Positions 1 through 9,652 of a DNA stretch of 64,000 nucleotides are shown in pieces. The translations under genes were made by a program, and so were the position numbers. The DNA comes from Bacillus cytotoxicus (lineage in GTDB: Bacteria; Bacillota; Bacilli; Bacillales; Bacillaceae_G). Each line of letters opens with the position of its first letter. Position 1 is the first letter of the stretch. The notes beneath the pieces were generated by a model that saw nothing but the letters and a program-made list of their open reading frames with translations, had not been told where the DNA came from and ran no database searches. The DNA lies in the NCBI RefSeq assembly GCF_023715645.1, contig NZ_JAMBOP010000002.1:62001-126000 (forward strand), given 5' to 3'.

Positions 1-1242
1 TAATCGTACAGATTCATCATAAATGATTTGCACAAAGTCATTTATTTCTTCCCTCGTTTGAACAATGTCATCTAAAATTGCTTCGCTATATCCTTGCAGC
101 ATAACCATCGGTGTACGTAATTCATGCGATACGTTTGCAATAAAATCTTTCCGCATTTTTTCAAGTCGGCGCTCTTCCGTCATATCACGTAGTACCGCAA
201 CAGCTCCTCGAATCTTTGTCTGATTGTATAGCGGCGTCATCAGTACAACATAATTACCTTTTTCTAAATTTATTTCCACAACTTGCTCTTGTTCACTTTC
301 TACAACTAAATGAAACAGTTCAACAAGCTCAGATGGTAAACTTACACTTAACTCTATTTCTTTTTCTTCATGCCACACTTGTAAGAAACGCTCTGCTGGC
401 GGATTAATTACTACAACTTCTCCTTCTTGATTTAGCGTAATAACACCATCTGCCATACTACTTAAAATGCTAAAAAGTTGTTCTTTTTCTTGCTGCAGGG
501 CATTCATATTAAACTTCAATTGTTTCCCCATTTGATTTAAGGCTGTTGCCAATTCACCGATTTCATCTTGTGAAACCATTGGTACCTTCGCATCAAATTT
601 TCCGCGTGCTACTTCAAAAGCTACTTCACGCATTTTACGAAGCGGTGCTGTAATCCGAGTTGATAAGAAAAACGCAAAGAATGTTGTTAAAATAATTGCA
701 ATCCCCGCAGATAAAAAGATAAAATCTGTCGATTTTTCTATTCCTTGTTTTGGTACTTGTAACGATTGATATACAAAAACAGCACCATCTTTTGATGTTT
801 TTAATGGAACACCGACAACCATAATATCATTTTCATGATTTTTCTTATTCTTTTTATCTGGAACGCTTTTTATTTTTTGTATCTTTTTACGTTCTGTAAA
901 TACAGCTTGTAACTCTTTGTCATGTTTTAAATCATCTAATGTTAATGTTACCAATCCTTTTTGAGTAGGAGAGGCAGATACTTTATTCTCATCCTTAACA
1001 ATAATAATTCTTGAAAGAGGATCAGCGAATTTATATGCGATATGTTCTATCGTCTTCTCATCCGCCCCCTCTTCTATTAATTCAGAAACGCTCGTTGCAA
1101 CATTCGTCAACCTCGTTTCTCCCATCGTCACATAATAATTGTCGAAAAACTGAGACAGTAAAATAGCGACAAAACCAAGGACGAAAGAAACGAGGAGCAA
1201 GATGGTCATCCATAACTTTCCGACAACACTTTTCCAAAGCAT
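1..1242 (-). CDS. resE: ResE sensor histidine kinase (3' part outside window)
   Basis: Membrane histidine kinase partner of ResD, controlling aerobic/anaerobic respiration genes. The open frame runs off the left edge, so only the first 414 codons are seen: TM helix at about residues 10-30, extracytoplasmic region, second TM at about 165-190, HAMP with RITAPLRKMREVAFEVARG, a PAS-like segment, and the H-box VSHELRTPMVMLQGYSEAI near the window end. The ATG overlaps the resD stop by one base (TGATG), so the pair is translationally coupled. The catalytic ATPase domain lies outside the window. Identity rests on this domain order and on the resABCD neighbours. Confidence 0.93.
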   Translation of the reverse strand, partial: MLWKSVVGKLWMTILLLVSFVLGFVAILLSQFFDNYYVTMGETRLTNVATSVSELIEEGADEKTIEHIAYKFADPLSRIIIVKDENKVSASPTQKGLVTLTLDDLKHDKELQAVFTERKKIQKIKSVPDKKNKKNHENDIMVVGVPLKTSKDGAVFVYQSLQVPKQGIEKSTDFIFLSAGIAIILTTFFAFFLSTRITAPLRKMREVAFEVARGKFDAKVPMVSQDEIGELATALNQMGKQLKFNMNALQQEKEQLFSILSSMADGVITLNQEGEVVVINPPAERFLQVWHEEKEIELSVSLPSELVELFHLVVESEQEQVVEINLEKGNYVVLMTPLYNQTKIRGAVAVLRDMTEERRLEKMRKDFIANVSHELRTPMVMLQGYSEAILDDIVQTREEINDFVQIIYDESVRL

Positions 1243-1958
1243 CAATCGTTCACAACCTCAAACTTGTAACCAACACCCCATACTGTTACAATCATTTTTG
1301 CTGCATTCGCTGATTTTTTGCTTAATTTCTCACGCAAACGCTTTACATGCGTATCAACCGTACGTAAATCGCCGAAAAATTCATACTGCCATACTTCTTT
1401 TAATAATTGCTCACGGTCAAACACTTTATCAGGTGCCTTGGCTAAAAATAGTAATAATTCATATTCTTTTGGTGTTAAATTCACTTCTTCTCCATCTGCT
1501 GTCACACGATGTGCATCATTATCAATTGTTAAATGAGGAAATACAATAACGTCTTTCGTTGTTGTATCTTGCGTAAAAAATGTTGTTGTTACAGAACGAC
1601 GTAAAACAGCTTTTACACGCAACACAACTTCACGTGGGCTAAACGGTTTTACGATATAATCGTCTGTGCCAACTTCAAATCCTTGCACGCGATTTATTTC
1701 TTCCCCTTTTGCCGTTAGCATAATAATTGGTGTTGCCTTTTTCTCACGAATCCCTTTACATACTTCAATCCCATCTATTCCAGGCATCATAATGTCTAAA
1801 AGGATCAGATCATAATCATTTTCCAATGCTTTTTCTAAAGCCGTTTCTCCGTTGTCAGCTTCGTCAATAATGTACTGCTCTCTCTCCAAATACATTTTTA
1901 ACAAACGACGAATACGATCTTCATCATCTACAATTAAAATCTTTAGTTCATTTCCCAT
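1242..1958 (-). CDS. resD: ResD response regulator, OmpR family
   Basis: DNA-binding response regulator of 238 aa. The N-terminal receiver domain shows the acidic pair in KILIVDDEDR, the phospho-acceptor Asp in YDLILLDIMMPGIDG and the switch Lys in GTDDYIVKPFSPRE. The C-terminal winged helix has LTPKEYELLLFLAKAPDKVF and RTVDTHVKRLREKL, as in OmpR/PhoB types. In Bacillus it activates respiration and ctaA/resABC genes in low oxygen. It is separated from resC by about 450 bp and a terminator, so resDE can be transcribed separately. The ribosome binding site is weak (GCGGATAACC before ATG). Confidence 0.95.
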   Translation of the reverse strand: MGNELKILIVDDEDRIRRLLKMYLEREQYIIDEADNGETALEKALENDYDLILLDIMMPGIDGIEVCKGIREKKATPIIMLTAKGEEINRVQGFEVGTDDYIVKPFSPREVVLRVKAVLRRSVTTTFFTQDTTTKDVIVFPHLTIDNDAHRVTADGEEVNLTPKEYELLLFLAKAPDKVFDREQLLKEVWQYEFFGDLRTVDTHVKRLREKLSKKSANAAKMIVTVWGVGYKFEVVND

Positions 1959-2321
1959 GGTTATCCGCTGTACACATGCATGTCACAACGGTTCACACCT
2001 ACCTTTCTTCACTAAAGTAAAACTTCCATTATGAGAATGAATGAAATCCACCGGGCGCATGCTAGCAGTTATACAACACTTTTCAGCAAAGCCGAGATCC
2101 TACTTTCCCGTTAGAGTAAAATAACTTTTCATAGACAAGCCTTTTCAAGATTGAAAGTTCACCTTTGCATTACATTTCACAAAAATAATAAAATTTGTTC
2201 ATATTTTTTCCGAAAATATGTATTTTTTTCGAACAAAACTATTTGTCCTCGACATCATTTTACAGAATCACTCTATACTTTGTCATGTTTTTCTCAAAAA
2301 AGAAAAGAAATTAACAAAATT
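1959..2321. other. Intergenic region upstream of resDE
   Basis: AT-rich gap between the resC terminator and resD, with no convincing ORF. It must hold the resDE promoter, but no single -35/-10 pair stands out. A short inverted pair TTTGTTC/GAACAAA at about 2204-2242 is the only symmetry noticed. Confidence 0.4.
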
Positions 2322-2354
2322 AAAATAGGAAAGTGACAGTCACCTTCCTATTTT
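2322..2354 (-). terminator. Terminator after resC
   Basis: Near-perfect palindrome (16-bp arms, one mismatch) centred on GTGACAGTCAC and flanked by A- and T-rich arms, 50 bp past the resC stop. It separates resABC from resDE transcription. Confidence 0.75.
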
Positions 2355-2404
2355 ATACCGCAATAATGAACTACACAATAGAATTTGTTATCCAAAAGTT
2401 TTTG

Positions 2405-3562
2405 TTATGCGTATGAATGCAAACCGGCAATCACGAGGTTTACAACTACAAAGTTAAACATTATAATAGCAAAACCAATTACCGCAAGCCACGCTGATTT
2501 TTCACCGTGCCAACCTTTCGATAGGCGCAAATGTAAAAATGCTGCATAAAAGAGCCACGTGATTAGTGCCCAAACTTCTTTCGGGTCCCAGCCCCAAAAA
2601 CGCGTCCATGCAATTTGCGCCCAAATCATCGCAAAGATTAATGCTCCTAACGTAAAAACTGGGAATCCAATTGCGACAGAGCGATACCCGATTTCATCAA
2701 GTAAATCACTATCAACTTTCCGTACTGCCGGTTGAAGAGCTGCTGCAACTCGTTTTCGTAAAATTAATCTTAAGAGAATATAGAGCACCGTTCCTACAAA
2801 AACGGACCAAATGACAGTATTTAATTTTTTTGCATTGATAATAGCTGGCGTATTTATTACAGGCTCAAATTTTTCAGCTGTAACTAACTTCCCTTCATGG
2901 GGACCAACTAAAGCAGGTAAATTATAAATCATTTCTGCTTTCTGCTCATCTTTATTTACCCATTGGAACTTCGCTTCATACTTTACACTTGAAAAAGCAG
3001 TTGTCGCTGCTATAAAGCCAATGACACAAACAAGCGAAAAAATAACTGCTTCGAGCCAAAATGTTTGCTTGCTTTTTTTGGACTGATCCACATTTTTTAG
3101 TAAATATATAACTCCTGTTATAAAACTAATCGATAAAATAGCTTGACCAGCCGCTGCTGTCGTTACATGAATATGGAGCCAGTTACTTTTTAATGATGGA
3201 ATAAGCGGTGTAATTTCTCTAGGAAACATACTTGCATAGGCTATTAGTAAAATAGCAACCGGAAGTGCAAATAAGCCAAGTATACTTGTCCGATACATAA
3301 AATACATAATAATAAACGCACCAACCATCATCATGCCGAAAAATGTACCGAACTCAAAAAAATTACTAACCGGTGCATGCCCTGATGCAATCCATCTCGT
3401 AACGAAATATACTAACTGAGCAGCAAAACCTAAAATTGTAATGGCTATTCCAATGTTTGCCCATTTTTGTCCTTTTTCTTTAATCGCTCCTCCAAAAAAC
3501 AGTGTGGCAACTAAATACAATACGAAAGCAGTAAATAAGAAATTACTACTTATTTCTACCAT
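2405..3562 (-). CDS. resC: Cytochrome c biogenesis protein ResC (CcsA family)
   Basis: Polytopic membrane protein of 385 aa, the heme-handling half of the System II (Ccs) cytochrome c maturation complex, acting with ResB and ResA. At least eight hydrophobic helices are visible. The tryptophan-rich heme-binding (WWD-type) signature reads [20 protein letters not shown] near residue 320. It starts 14 bp after resB, so they are co-transcribed. The length fits the family. Conserved His residues that could ligate heme occur before and after the WWD segment (e.g. WLHIHVTT). Confidence 0.94.
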   Translation of the reverse strand: MVEISSNFLFTAFVLYLVATLFFGGAIKEKGQKWANIGIAITILGFAAQLVYFVTRWIASGHAPVSNFFEFGTFFGMMMVGAFIIMYFMYRTSILGLFALPVAILLIAYASMFPREITPLIPSLKSNWLHIHVTTAAAGQAILSISFITGVIYLLKNVDQSKKSKQTFWLEAVIFSLVCVIGFIAATTAFSSVKYEAKFQWVNKDEQKAEMIYNLPALVGPHEGKLVTAEKFEPVINTPAIINAKKLNTVIWSVFVGTVLYILLRLILRKRVAAALQPAVRKVDSDLLDEIGYRSVAIGFPVFTLGALIFAMIWAQIAWTRFWGWDPKEVWALITWLFYAAFLHLRLSKGWHGEKSAWLAVIGFAIIMFNFVVVNLVIAGLHSYA

Positions 3563-3576
3563 ACTCTCTCCCCACC

Positions 3577-5208
3577 TTAACTAAATTTTTTCTCATTTAC
3601 TCTATCATTTGGTTGTGGAATATTTGTTCCTTCTAGCACTTTCTCAATCTCTTTTCGCAAACCATACCAATTTTTATTTGTATGACCAGCAATCCACCAT
3701 TCGTTGTCAACACACTGCATCCAAATACGACGATGATTCCAATACATCCCCTGCATAACGCCGATCATGAAAATAAAGCCTCCTAAAGCGATTACCCAAA
3801 GCGTTAAATCTTTCCGGACAGTAAGTGCTGTAACGTTACGCGTTTCAATACCTGCAAAAGACATTTTATATAAGTTATTTCCTTCAGGCTCTATATTTTG
3901 TCGAATTCCAACAAAACTCACTTCTCCATTTGGCGTTTCAGGCGTAAACATTTTAAAGACAAAAGCAGGATTGTTAGGAAGCTTCGTTTTTGTATTTGGC
4001 TTTCCACTTTCATCAAAGTAAAAATCAGGAAAATAACTTAACAAATGCAAAGAATATCCGTTTCCTACATCATATGTTTCTTTTGGATTTGCTAAATCAA
4101 CTGTAATCGGACCCCATTTTTGTCCGCCTTCTTTCTTTTGTAAAAAGAAAGACATTTTACTTAATTCACCTTCTTTAAAATCGACTTGGTACAGAGCATA
4201 GTCATCAAATTTAAGAGGGTCATTTACTCGAATATTATAGTCTTTCACTTTCTCAAGCTTCGGCTCTTCACCAGCAACATTTTTCCCAACTACTTTATAC
4301 AATACAGCATTTGTTTGAAAATTTTTCGCAATCATCTTATTTCCAACTCGGTCAATCGCATTATTAAACACTTCATTTTCTTTACTTTTATCATAAACTT
4401 CTTTAATAAACTTTTCATTTTTTAAATAATATTTTCCGTCTGTTCCAGGAATTTCTTTCGTTTCACCTTCACGAAGCCAAAGCGATGCGTCGACATACAT
4501 ACCAGGGACAAACCGAAGCATCGTCCCAAATAAGAAAATAATAAGACCAATATGATTTACATATGGACCCCAGCGTGAAAAACGACCTTTTTCTGCTAAA
4601 ATATTATTACCTTCGACTCGAATATTATATTTTCTCTTTTTCAAGTTCTCTTTTACACATTCAATCTCTTCTTTTGTCGCAAGTGCCGCTCCATATAATC
4701 GCTGTCTTTTTAAAAAACTTGGATGTCTTGTTACCTTTTGTTTTTTCAGCGCTTTATATAAAGGAACAACACGATCTAAACTACATATAACGAGAGAAAT
4801 CCCAATAGATGCCACTAAAATCATATACCACCAAGAACTATATAAATTATTAAATCCTAATTGATAATACAATTTCCCAAGGAAACCATATTGCTGTTCA
4901 TAATATTCTCCTGGCGTGACAGTTGGTGGAATATACATTTGTTGCGGAAAAATCGTTCCAACTCCAGAGGCGATAAGTGTAATAACAATAAGCCATATTC
5001 CAACTTTTACAGAAGAAAAAAAGCTCCAAATTTTATCTACCACTGTTTTAGTATGTGTAATAGAACGCCGCGCACTTCCCTCATATCGCATATCTAGTAA
5101 TTTTGTATTCTGCTCATCTTCAAAAGGCTTTCCGCAAGCTTCACAAAAAATTGTACCGATTGGGTTTACATGACCACAATCACATTTTACTTGTCCCAAA
5201 TTTTTCAC
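3577..5208 (-). CDS. resB: Cytochrome c biogenesis protein ResB (Ccs1 family)
   Basis: System II cytochrome c synthesis protein of 543 aa, working with ResC to present heme and reduced apocytochrome on the outer face of the membrane. It begins with a zinc-ribbon-like head ([20 protein letters not shown], four Cys) before the first TM at about residues 65-85. Further TMs follow near 125-145, 215-235 and 465-485, with a large extracytoplasmic domain between the last two. Overlapping lengths and gaps place it directly ahead of resC. A repeat insertion sits between it and resA. Confidence 0.93.
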   Translation of the reverse strand: MKNLGQVKCDCGHVNPIGTIFCEACGKPFEDEQNTKLLDMRYEGSARRSITHTKTVVDKIWSFFSSVKVGIWLIVITLIASGVGTIFPQQMYIPPTVTPGEYYEQQYGFLGKLYYQLGFNNLYSSWWYMILVASIGISLVICSLDRVVPLYKALKKQKVTRHPSFLKRQRLYGAALATKEEIECVKENLKKRKYNIRVEGNNILAEKGRFSRWGPYVNHIGLIIFLFGTMLRFVPGMYVDASLWLREGETKEIPGTDGKYYLKNEKFIKEVYDKSKENEVFNNAIDRVGNKMIAKNFQTNAVLYKVVGKNVAGEEPKLEKVKDYNIRVNDPLKFDDYALYQVDFKEGELSKMSFFLQKKEGGQKWGPITVDLANPKETYDVGNGYSLHLLSYFPDFYFDESGKPNTKTKLPNNPAFVFKMFTPETPNGEVSFVGIRQNIEPEGNNLYKMSFAGIETRNVTALTVRKDLTLWVIALGGFIFMIGVMQGMYWNHRRIWMQCVDNEWWIAGHTNKNWYGLRKEIEKVLEGTNIPQPNDRVNEKKFS

Positions 5209-5339
5209 CGCCTTTTTCTTTTCTCTATGTATCTATGTTTCATAATTAATTTAACGAAATACTCAGAATTCTTAAGGTAGGTACTGAAACGCTACACAGC
5301 ACCTTAATTAACCAAGACTACTTGAGCAAATATATTTCC

Positions 5340-5459
5340 TATATATACGACATATAGATTGCTACTATGTAGAAAAAGGCCCTGACCGCTTCTATACATG
5401 GCTAGATACACTCGCCTATCTAAAGTTCTATGCCGGTTTTTTAATTTGGATTTATATAT
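5340..5459 (+). repeat. bcr-type repeat, copy A (left end truncated)
   Basis: Carries the core GGCCCTGACCGCTTCTA and the right end TTTGGATTTATATA; the left third is missing. It lies between resB and resA, inside what is otherwise one gene cluster. Confidence 0.75.
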
Positions 5460-5468
5460 TCTTTTTAT

Positions 5469-5990
5469 CTATGGAGTAATTTTCTTTAAGTATTCTTCCA
5501 TTTGTTCTTTCGATTGTGTACCTGTAATTTTTTCGATAATCTTGCCATCTTTATCAATTAAAAACGTTGTCGGTAGTGGTCCTACACCATATGTATTTAA
5601 AATCTCTTGTCTTTTATCAATAGCTACAGGAAATTTCAATCCGTACCCACTCACAAAATTTTTCACAGCGAGTTCCGTTTCGTCTGCATCTAATGCCAAT
5701 ATTTCAATACCTTTTTCCTTATATTTCGGGTACAATTCATTCATATACGGCATTTCTTTCTCGCACGGTTTACACCATGTCCCCCAAAAATTTAAAAAGA
5801 CACCTTTTCCTTTTAACTCTTTTAACGTAATCTTTTTACCTTCTAAATCAGTAGCAACAAAGTTTGGCGCTTCTTTCCCCACCTGTACTTTCTCTTTATC
5901 AACAAAAAAGTTTTGATATAACGTAAACCCTAACGCTCCTCCTAATATGAGTAAAATAATTACGCGAAATAACAGTCTATTTTTCTTCAC
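5469..5990 (-). CDS. resA: Thiol-disulfide oxidoreductase ResA
   Basis: Membrane-anchored thioredoxin-fold protein of 173 aa that reduces the CxxCH motif of apocytochrome c outside the cell. An N-terminal signal anchor (residues 5-27) is followed by the TlpA/AhpC-like domain with active-site Cys73-Lys-Pro-Cys76 in [13 protein letters not shown], and cis-Pro region [15 protein letters not shown]. ResA proteins usually carry CEPC; here the dipeptide is KP. It heads the resABC cluster, though bcr-type repeats now lie both upstream and downstream of it. Confidence 0.95.
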   Translation of the reverse strand: MKKNRLLFRVIILLILGGALGFTLYQNFFVDKEKVQVGKEAPNFVATDLEGKKITLKELKGKGVFLNFWGTWCKPCEKEMPYMNELYPKYKEKGIEILALDADETELAVKNFVSGYGLKFPVAIDKRQEILNTYGVGPLPTTFLIDKDGKIIEKITGTQSKEQMEEYLKKITP

Positions 5991-6030
5991 GTTGTCTCTC
6001 CTTCCTGTACTGAATAAAGACGTTTAGGAC

Positions 6031-6219
6031 ATATATAAATCCAAATTAAAAACTGGACAGAAAACCTCCTTTTTTAGGGGAGGATGAGAGCGTCTGGCCG
6101 CGCATAGGAGCGGTCAGGGCCTTTTCCTGCCACATGCCAGGTTTTAAACAAAAGTAGCAGATGTTGTATTCTGCATAGCAGCAATCTAAGTGTTAAAAAA
6201 TCTAAGTGGATTTATATAT
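6031..6219 (-). repeat. bcr-type repeat, copy B (full length, inverted)
   Basis: Complete copy of about 190 bp with both ends: ATATATAAATCCAAATT and a terminal GTGGATTTATATAT. The core is in the reverse orientation (CGGTCAGGGCC). It lies between rluB and resA. Confidence 0.85.
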
Positions 6220-6275
6220 GTATTCACTTCTATCAGCAAAGTTTTCTTTACTGATAGAAGCTTTTATATTCTATA

Positions 6276-7004
6276 CTATCTCGGTTTCGTTGAAGCAACA
6301 GCACGAAGTTGTTTTACTTCATGAGGAGATAGTTCTCTTGCATCCCCCGGGCGCAAATTCCCTAACTCTAAGAAGGCATAACTCTCACGCTTTAATTTCA
6401 TCACTTTACATCCAACTGCTTCAAACATTCTACGCACTTGGCGATTTCTACCCTCATGAATTGTCAATTGGACAATTGCAATCTCTTTACGTTTATCCCA
6501 AGAAAGGATTTTCACACGTGCAGGCGCCGTCTTTCCTTCTTCTAGCATAACGCCTCTTTCTAACATGCGGATTTTGTCACCAGTTAGCGGACCTTTTACC
6601 TTTGCTACGTATGTTTTTTCAACCTTATACTTTGGATGCATTAAAATGTTCGCAAACTCTCCGTCATTTGTCATCAATATTAAGCCAGATGTATCATAGT
6701 CTAATCGGCCAATTGGAAACAGACGCTGCGGAATTTCTAGAAAGAAATCTGTCACCACTTTTCTTCCTTTATCATCTGTTACACTCGAAATAACACCGGT
6801 TGGTTTATATAATAAAAAGTAAGCAGGTATTTCTTTTTCAAGAGGAATGTTGTTTACTTCAACTTTATCTTGCGCACTCACTTTCGTTCCTAGTTCAGTT
6901 ACAATTTTTCCGTTAACCTTAACTTTCCCTTGTTGAATAAGTTCTTCTGCTTTTCTTCTCGATGCAATACCTGCTTGTGCTATTACCTTTTGTAGTCGTT
7001 CCAT
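6276..7004 (-). CDS. rluB: 23S rRNA pseudouridine synthase RluB
   Basis: RsuA/RluB-family enzyme of 242 aa that isomerises a uridine in 23S rRNA helix 90 in characterised homologues. An S4 RNA-binding domain spans about residues 2-60 (RLQKVIAQAGIASRRKAEEL). The catalytic domain has the active-site Asp in GRLDYDTSGLILMTNDG. The C-terminal ARELSPHEVKQLRA is typical. In B. subtilis (ypuL) it lies in the same place, between spmB and resA. It ends near a bcr repeat, and no obvious terminator of its own was seen. Confidence 0.95.
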   Translation of the reverse strand: MERLQKVIAQAGIASRRKAEELIQQGKVKVNGKIVTELGTKVSAQDKVEVNNIPLEKEIPAYFLLYKPTGVISSVTDDKGRKVVTDFFLEIPQRLFPIGRLDYDTSGLILMTNDGEFANILMHPKYKVEKTYVAKVKGPLTGDKIRMLERGVMLEEGKTAPARVKILSWDKRKEIAIVQLTIHEGRNRQVRRMFEAVGCKVMKLKRESYAFLELGNLRPGDARELSPHEVKQLRAVASTKPR

Positions 7005-7201
7005 TTCGTTTCTTCACCTCAAATTCATCTTACCTTCATTAGAAGGACTTGGCAACTGTCTAACCTTGATAGCAATTACCGTTACTTACAGCAACTTTAT
7101 AAGCTAATAAAGGAATAAAATACATTTTTCCTCTTTATTAAGATTTCCTTCCTTCCATTTTCTTACAACAATTGTTCACGTTTTTGTCAAAAACAATCCA
7201 T

Positions 7202-7235
7202 AAAAAAACCACTATTAAGCTCATTCTTAATAGCG
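7202..7235 (-). terminator. Terminator of the dacB-spmA-spmB operon
   Basis: On the minus strand, CCGCTATTAAG and CTTAATAGTGG form an 11-bp stem followed by seven T, about 45 bp after the spmB stop. Confidence 0.9.
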
Positions 7236-7281
7236 GCTGTATCCGTATTATAGTCTAATTCGAATGAAAAATGAACCTCTA

Positions 7282-7812
7282 TTACTGAAACATGAGTGAA
7301 ACAAAGACAATTGAGCACACAATCCCAATTAAATCAGCAAATAAGCCTACCTTTAAAGCATCACCCATTTTCCGAATCCCAACCGCTCCAAAATAAACTG
7401 TTAAAATATAAAAGGTTGTATCTGTACTTCCTTGCATCGTAGACGCAAGTCTCCCAATAAATGAATCTGGTCCATATGTGGCAATTAAATCTGTCGTAAT
7501 ACTTAGCCCTGCTGATCCAGAAATGGGGCGAATGAGGGCAAGAGGAACAATTTCTGCTGGCACATGGACAGCATCTAACATTGGTTTCATTACATGTATC
7601 ATTGCATCTAACGCGCCGGAAGCTCGAAAAATTGAAATAGACACGAGCATACCGACCATAAACGGTAAAATAGATACAGCAATTTGGATCCCTTCTTTTC
7701 CGCCTTCTACAAATGATTCATACGTCGGCACTTTTTTTATCGTTCCATACAATAGAATAAATCCAATCACACATGGAATAACCCATAAAGAAATTGTATT
7801 GACGACGCTCAT
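7282..7812 (-). CDS. spmB: Spore maturation protein B
   Basis: Integral membrane protein of 176 aa of the nucleoside-recognition (Gate) domain family, needed with SpmA for proper spore core dehydration and heat resistance in B. subtilis. Five or so hydrophobic helices are visible, with the family motifs RPISGSAGLSITTDLIATYG and GSTDTTFYILTVYFGAVGIR. It overlaps spmA by four bases (ATGA) and is the last gene of dacB-spmA-spmB. Expression is expected in the mother cell from the SigE-type promoter ahead of dacB. Confidence 0.95.
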   Translation of the reverse strand: MSVVNTISLWVIPCVIGFILLYGTIKKVPTYESFVEGGKEGIQIAVSILPFMVGMLVSISIFRASGALDAMIHVMKPMLDAVHVPAEIVPLALIRPISGSAGLSITTDLIATYGPDSFIGRLASTMQGSTDTTFYILTVYFGAVGIRKMGDALKVGLFADLIGIVCSIVFVSLMFQ

Positions 7813-8405
7813 TTTTTCTTCTCCTTTCTACTTCTTCTTCGGTAAAAATAACGGTCAATCCAAATCGCTCCAATCATAGATAAAACCTGAGCGATAAACG
7901 TTACGCCTACAATTTCAGTTGGATTTGCAGAATGATACGTCATCCGAATTGAAATAACTGTAGTGGGAATCAGTGTAATAGCTGATGTATTTAAAGCAAG
8001 AAATGTTATCATTGAGCGGCTCGCAAAGTCTTTTCCTCCATTTAACTCTTTTAAATGTTCCATTGCTTTAATTCCAAGCGGTGTGGCTGCATTGCCTAAT
8101 CCAAAAAAGTTTGCCATCATATTAGATAAAATGAAACCAAGTGCAGGATGATTCTTCGGCACTTCTGGAAATAGTTTTTTTGCAAGTGGCATAAACAGTG
8201 CAACAAGTTTTTTTAGCAGGCCCGCTTCCTCGGCGATTTTCATTAAACCAAGCCAAAAAACTAGAACACTAATCAGTCCGATACAAATGGTTACAGCATT
8301 TTTTGAGCCTTCGAAAACCGCCTTATTCACTTCTTCCATCGTTCCATTAAACATTGCATATACAATACCAATTATCGCCATCGCAACCCATATAATATTA
8401 ACCAT
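7809..8405 (-). CDS. spmA: Spore maturation protein A
   Basis: Membrane protein of 198 aa with the nucleoside-recognition domain, partner of SpmB in late spore core maturation. It shows helices at both ends and the conserved ANFFGLGNAATPLGIKAME and MITFLALNTSAITLIPTTV segments. Its ATG lies inside the end of dacB (8-base overlap) and its stop overlaps the spmB start, indicating a tightly coupled operon. Confidence 0.95.
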   Translation of the reverse strand: MVNIIWVAMAIIGIVYAMFNGTMEEVNKAVFEGSKNAVTICIGLISVLVFWLGLMKIAEEAGLLKKLVALFMPLAKKLFPEVPKNHPALGFILSNMMANFFGLGNAATPLGIKAMEHLKELNGGKDFASRSMITFLALNTSAITLIPTTVISIRMTYHSANPTEIVGVTFIAQVLSMIGAIWIDRYFYRRRSRKEKKK

Positions 8406-9519
8406 CTATTTCCACACCTAACATATGCGAAAATACTTCCTGAAAATCTCCCCAAAACAAACCTGTGGTCACAATAAGTTTCCGTTTACTATAAAATAGG
8501 TTCCGCTCTCCAATCTCTCTTTCATTTAAATAAGCGACAGCACGCCCCACTTTCTCTCCATCTATCAGCTTTGCCGTTTTATCAAATTCAATTTTTAAAG
8601 TAACCTTTTTCGCCTCTTCTTCCGTTAATGGCACTAATAAATCATTTTTCGTATATATATGATTGGTATACCTTTTGTCTTGCAGTTCAGATAGGGGCCC
8701 CTTTGCTACTACCGTAGTTGCTGTATATTGTTTAAACCCCTCATTAAATAAATACATATGATCATCCCAATCACTCGAAGCTTGCAATGTTACAACAATT
8801 AAATCTAGCCCATCCTTTGATGCAGTTGTTACGAGTGTTCGCCCTGCCTTTTTCGTGAATCCGGTTTTCCCTCCTGTTGCATATTCGTACATTGAAGTAA
8901 CAAGCTTATGTTTATTTTTCCATGGATAGTCCCATACTTTAGACTGATACGTTTTCGTTCCAAAAATCTTACGAAACGTCTCATTTTCCATAGCATACCG
9001 TGTTAACAGCGCCATATCATATGCTGAAGAATAATGTGTCCCGTCACCGTCTAAACCATGTGGATTAGAAAAATGTGTATCCTTCATTCCAATTTGTGCT
9101 GCTTTTTCATTCATTAAATATACGAACCCATCTATACTCCCGCCAACATATTCTGCAATCGCTTGAGCTGCATCATTTCCAGAGCGCAGCATTAAACCGT
9201 ATACTAAATCTTCTAACGGTACTTTCTGTCCTGGTTTTAAGTAAATGGCTGATCCTTCCACACGAACTGCTGTATTACTAATGGATACCTTTTCTTTCAT
9301 TTTCCCTGATTCGGCTGCTAAAAGTGCGGTCATAATTTTTGTAATACTAGCAATTTTTTCAGATTCATGCTCTAACTTTCCATATAATACACGCCCCGAA
9401 TGTTGCTCCATCAACACAGCATTACGTGCACTAACATTATTCATTTGCGCATATGTATCATGTGGTAACATACTTGCCCATATTAGAATCAGTGCAATCA
9501 CGATCAATCTTCTTCGCAT
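8398..9519 (-). CDS. dacB: D-alanyl-D-alanine carboxypeptidase DacB (PBP5*)
   Basis: Sporulation-specific low-molecular-weight penicillin-binding protein that trims cortex peptide side chains. The chosen ATG at 9519 has a good RBS (AAAGGACGTGG) and gives 373 aa starting with a signal peptide (MRRRLIVIALILIWASM); a longer upstream frame lacks an RBS. Catalytic motifs are present: Ser58-Ile-Thr-Lys61 (SxxK), the SGN triad in MLRSGNDAAQ, and KTG in GGKTGFTKKAG. A C-terminal beta-rich membrane-association domain follows. First gene of dacB-spmAB. Confidence 0.95.
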   Translation of the reverse strand: MRRRLIVIALILIWASMLPHDTYAQMNNVSARNAVLMEQHSGRVLYGKLEHESEKIASITKIMTALLAAESGKMKEKVSISNTAVRVEGSAIYLKPGQKVPLEDLVYGLMLRSGNDAAQAIAEYVGGSIDGFVYLMNEKAAQIGMKDTHFSNPHGLDGDGTHYSSAYDMALLTRYAMENETFRKIFGTKTYQSKVWDYPWKNKHKLVTSMYEYATGGKTGFTKKAGRTLVTTASKDGLDLIVVTLQASSDWDDHMYLFNEGFKQYTATTVVAKGPLSELQDKRYTNHIYTKNDLLVPLTEEEAKKVTLKIEFDKTAKLIDGEKVGRAVAYLNEREIGERNLFYSKRKLIVTTGLFWGDFQEVFSHMLGVEIDG

Positions 9520-9551
9520 ATATCCACGTCCTTTTTGGAACTTTTTGTACA

Positions 9552-9579
9552 AGTGTATGCTTGGACCTTTAAAATATGA
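9552..9579 (-). promoter_or_regulatory. Probable SigE promoter of dacB-spmAB
   Basis: On the minus strand TCATATT (-35, 9573-9579) and CATACACT (-10, 9552-9559) are spaced 13 bp. They resemble the mother-cell SigE consensus (KMATATW and CATACAHT), about 35 bp ahead of the dacB ATG. SigE control of this operon is known in B. subtilis; its use here is inference. Confidence 0.55.
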
Positions 9580-9629
9580 ATGGAAGTTGATAGAGTGACT
9601 ACCTGCATAAGAATAGAAAGCCAACGAAA

Positions 9630-9652
9630 AAAGACGCATTGTGATGCGTCTA
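9630..9652 (-). terminator. Terminator overlapping the SOD stop codon
   Basis: GACGCAT-caca-ATGCGTC stem followed by six T on the minus strand. The stem starts in the TAG stop of the superoxide dismutase gene. Confidence 0.85.

Noticed and set aside
1202-1549. Plus-strand ORF over the resE/resD junction
   Set aside because: It is antisense to resD and the start of resE, whose motifs and 1-base stop/start overlap are unmistakable; no RBS.
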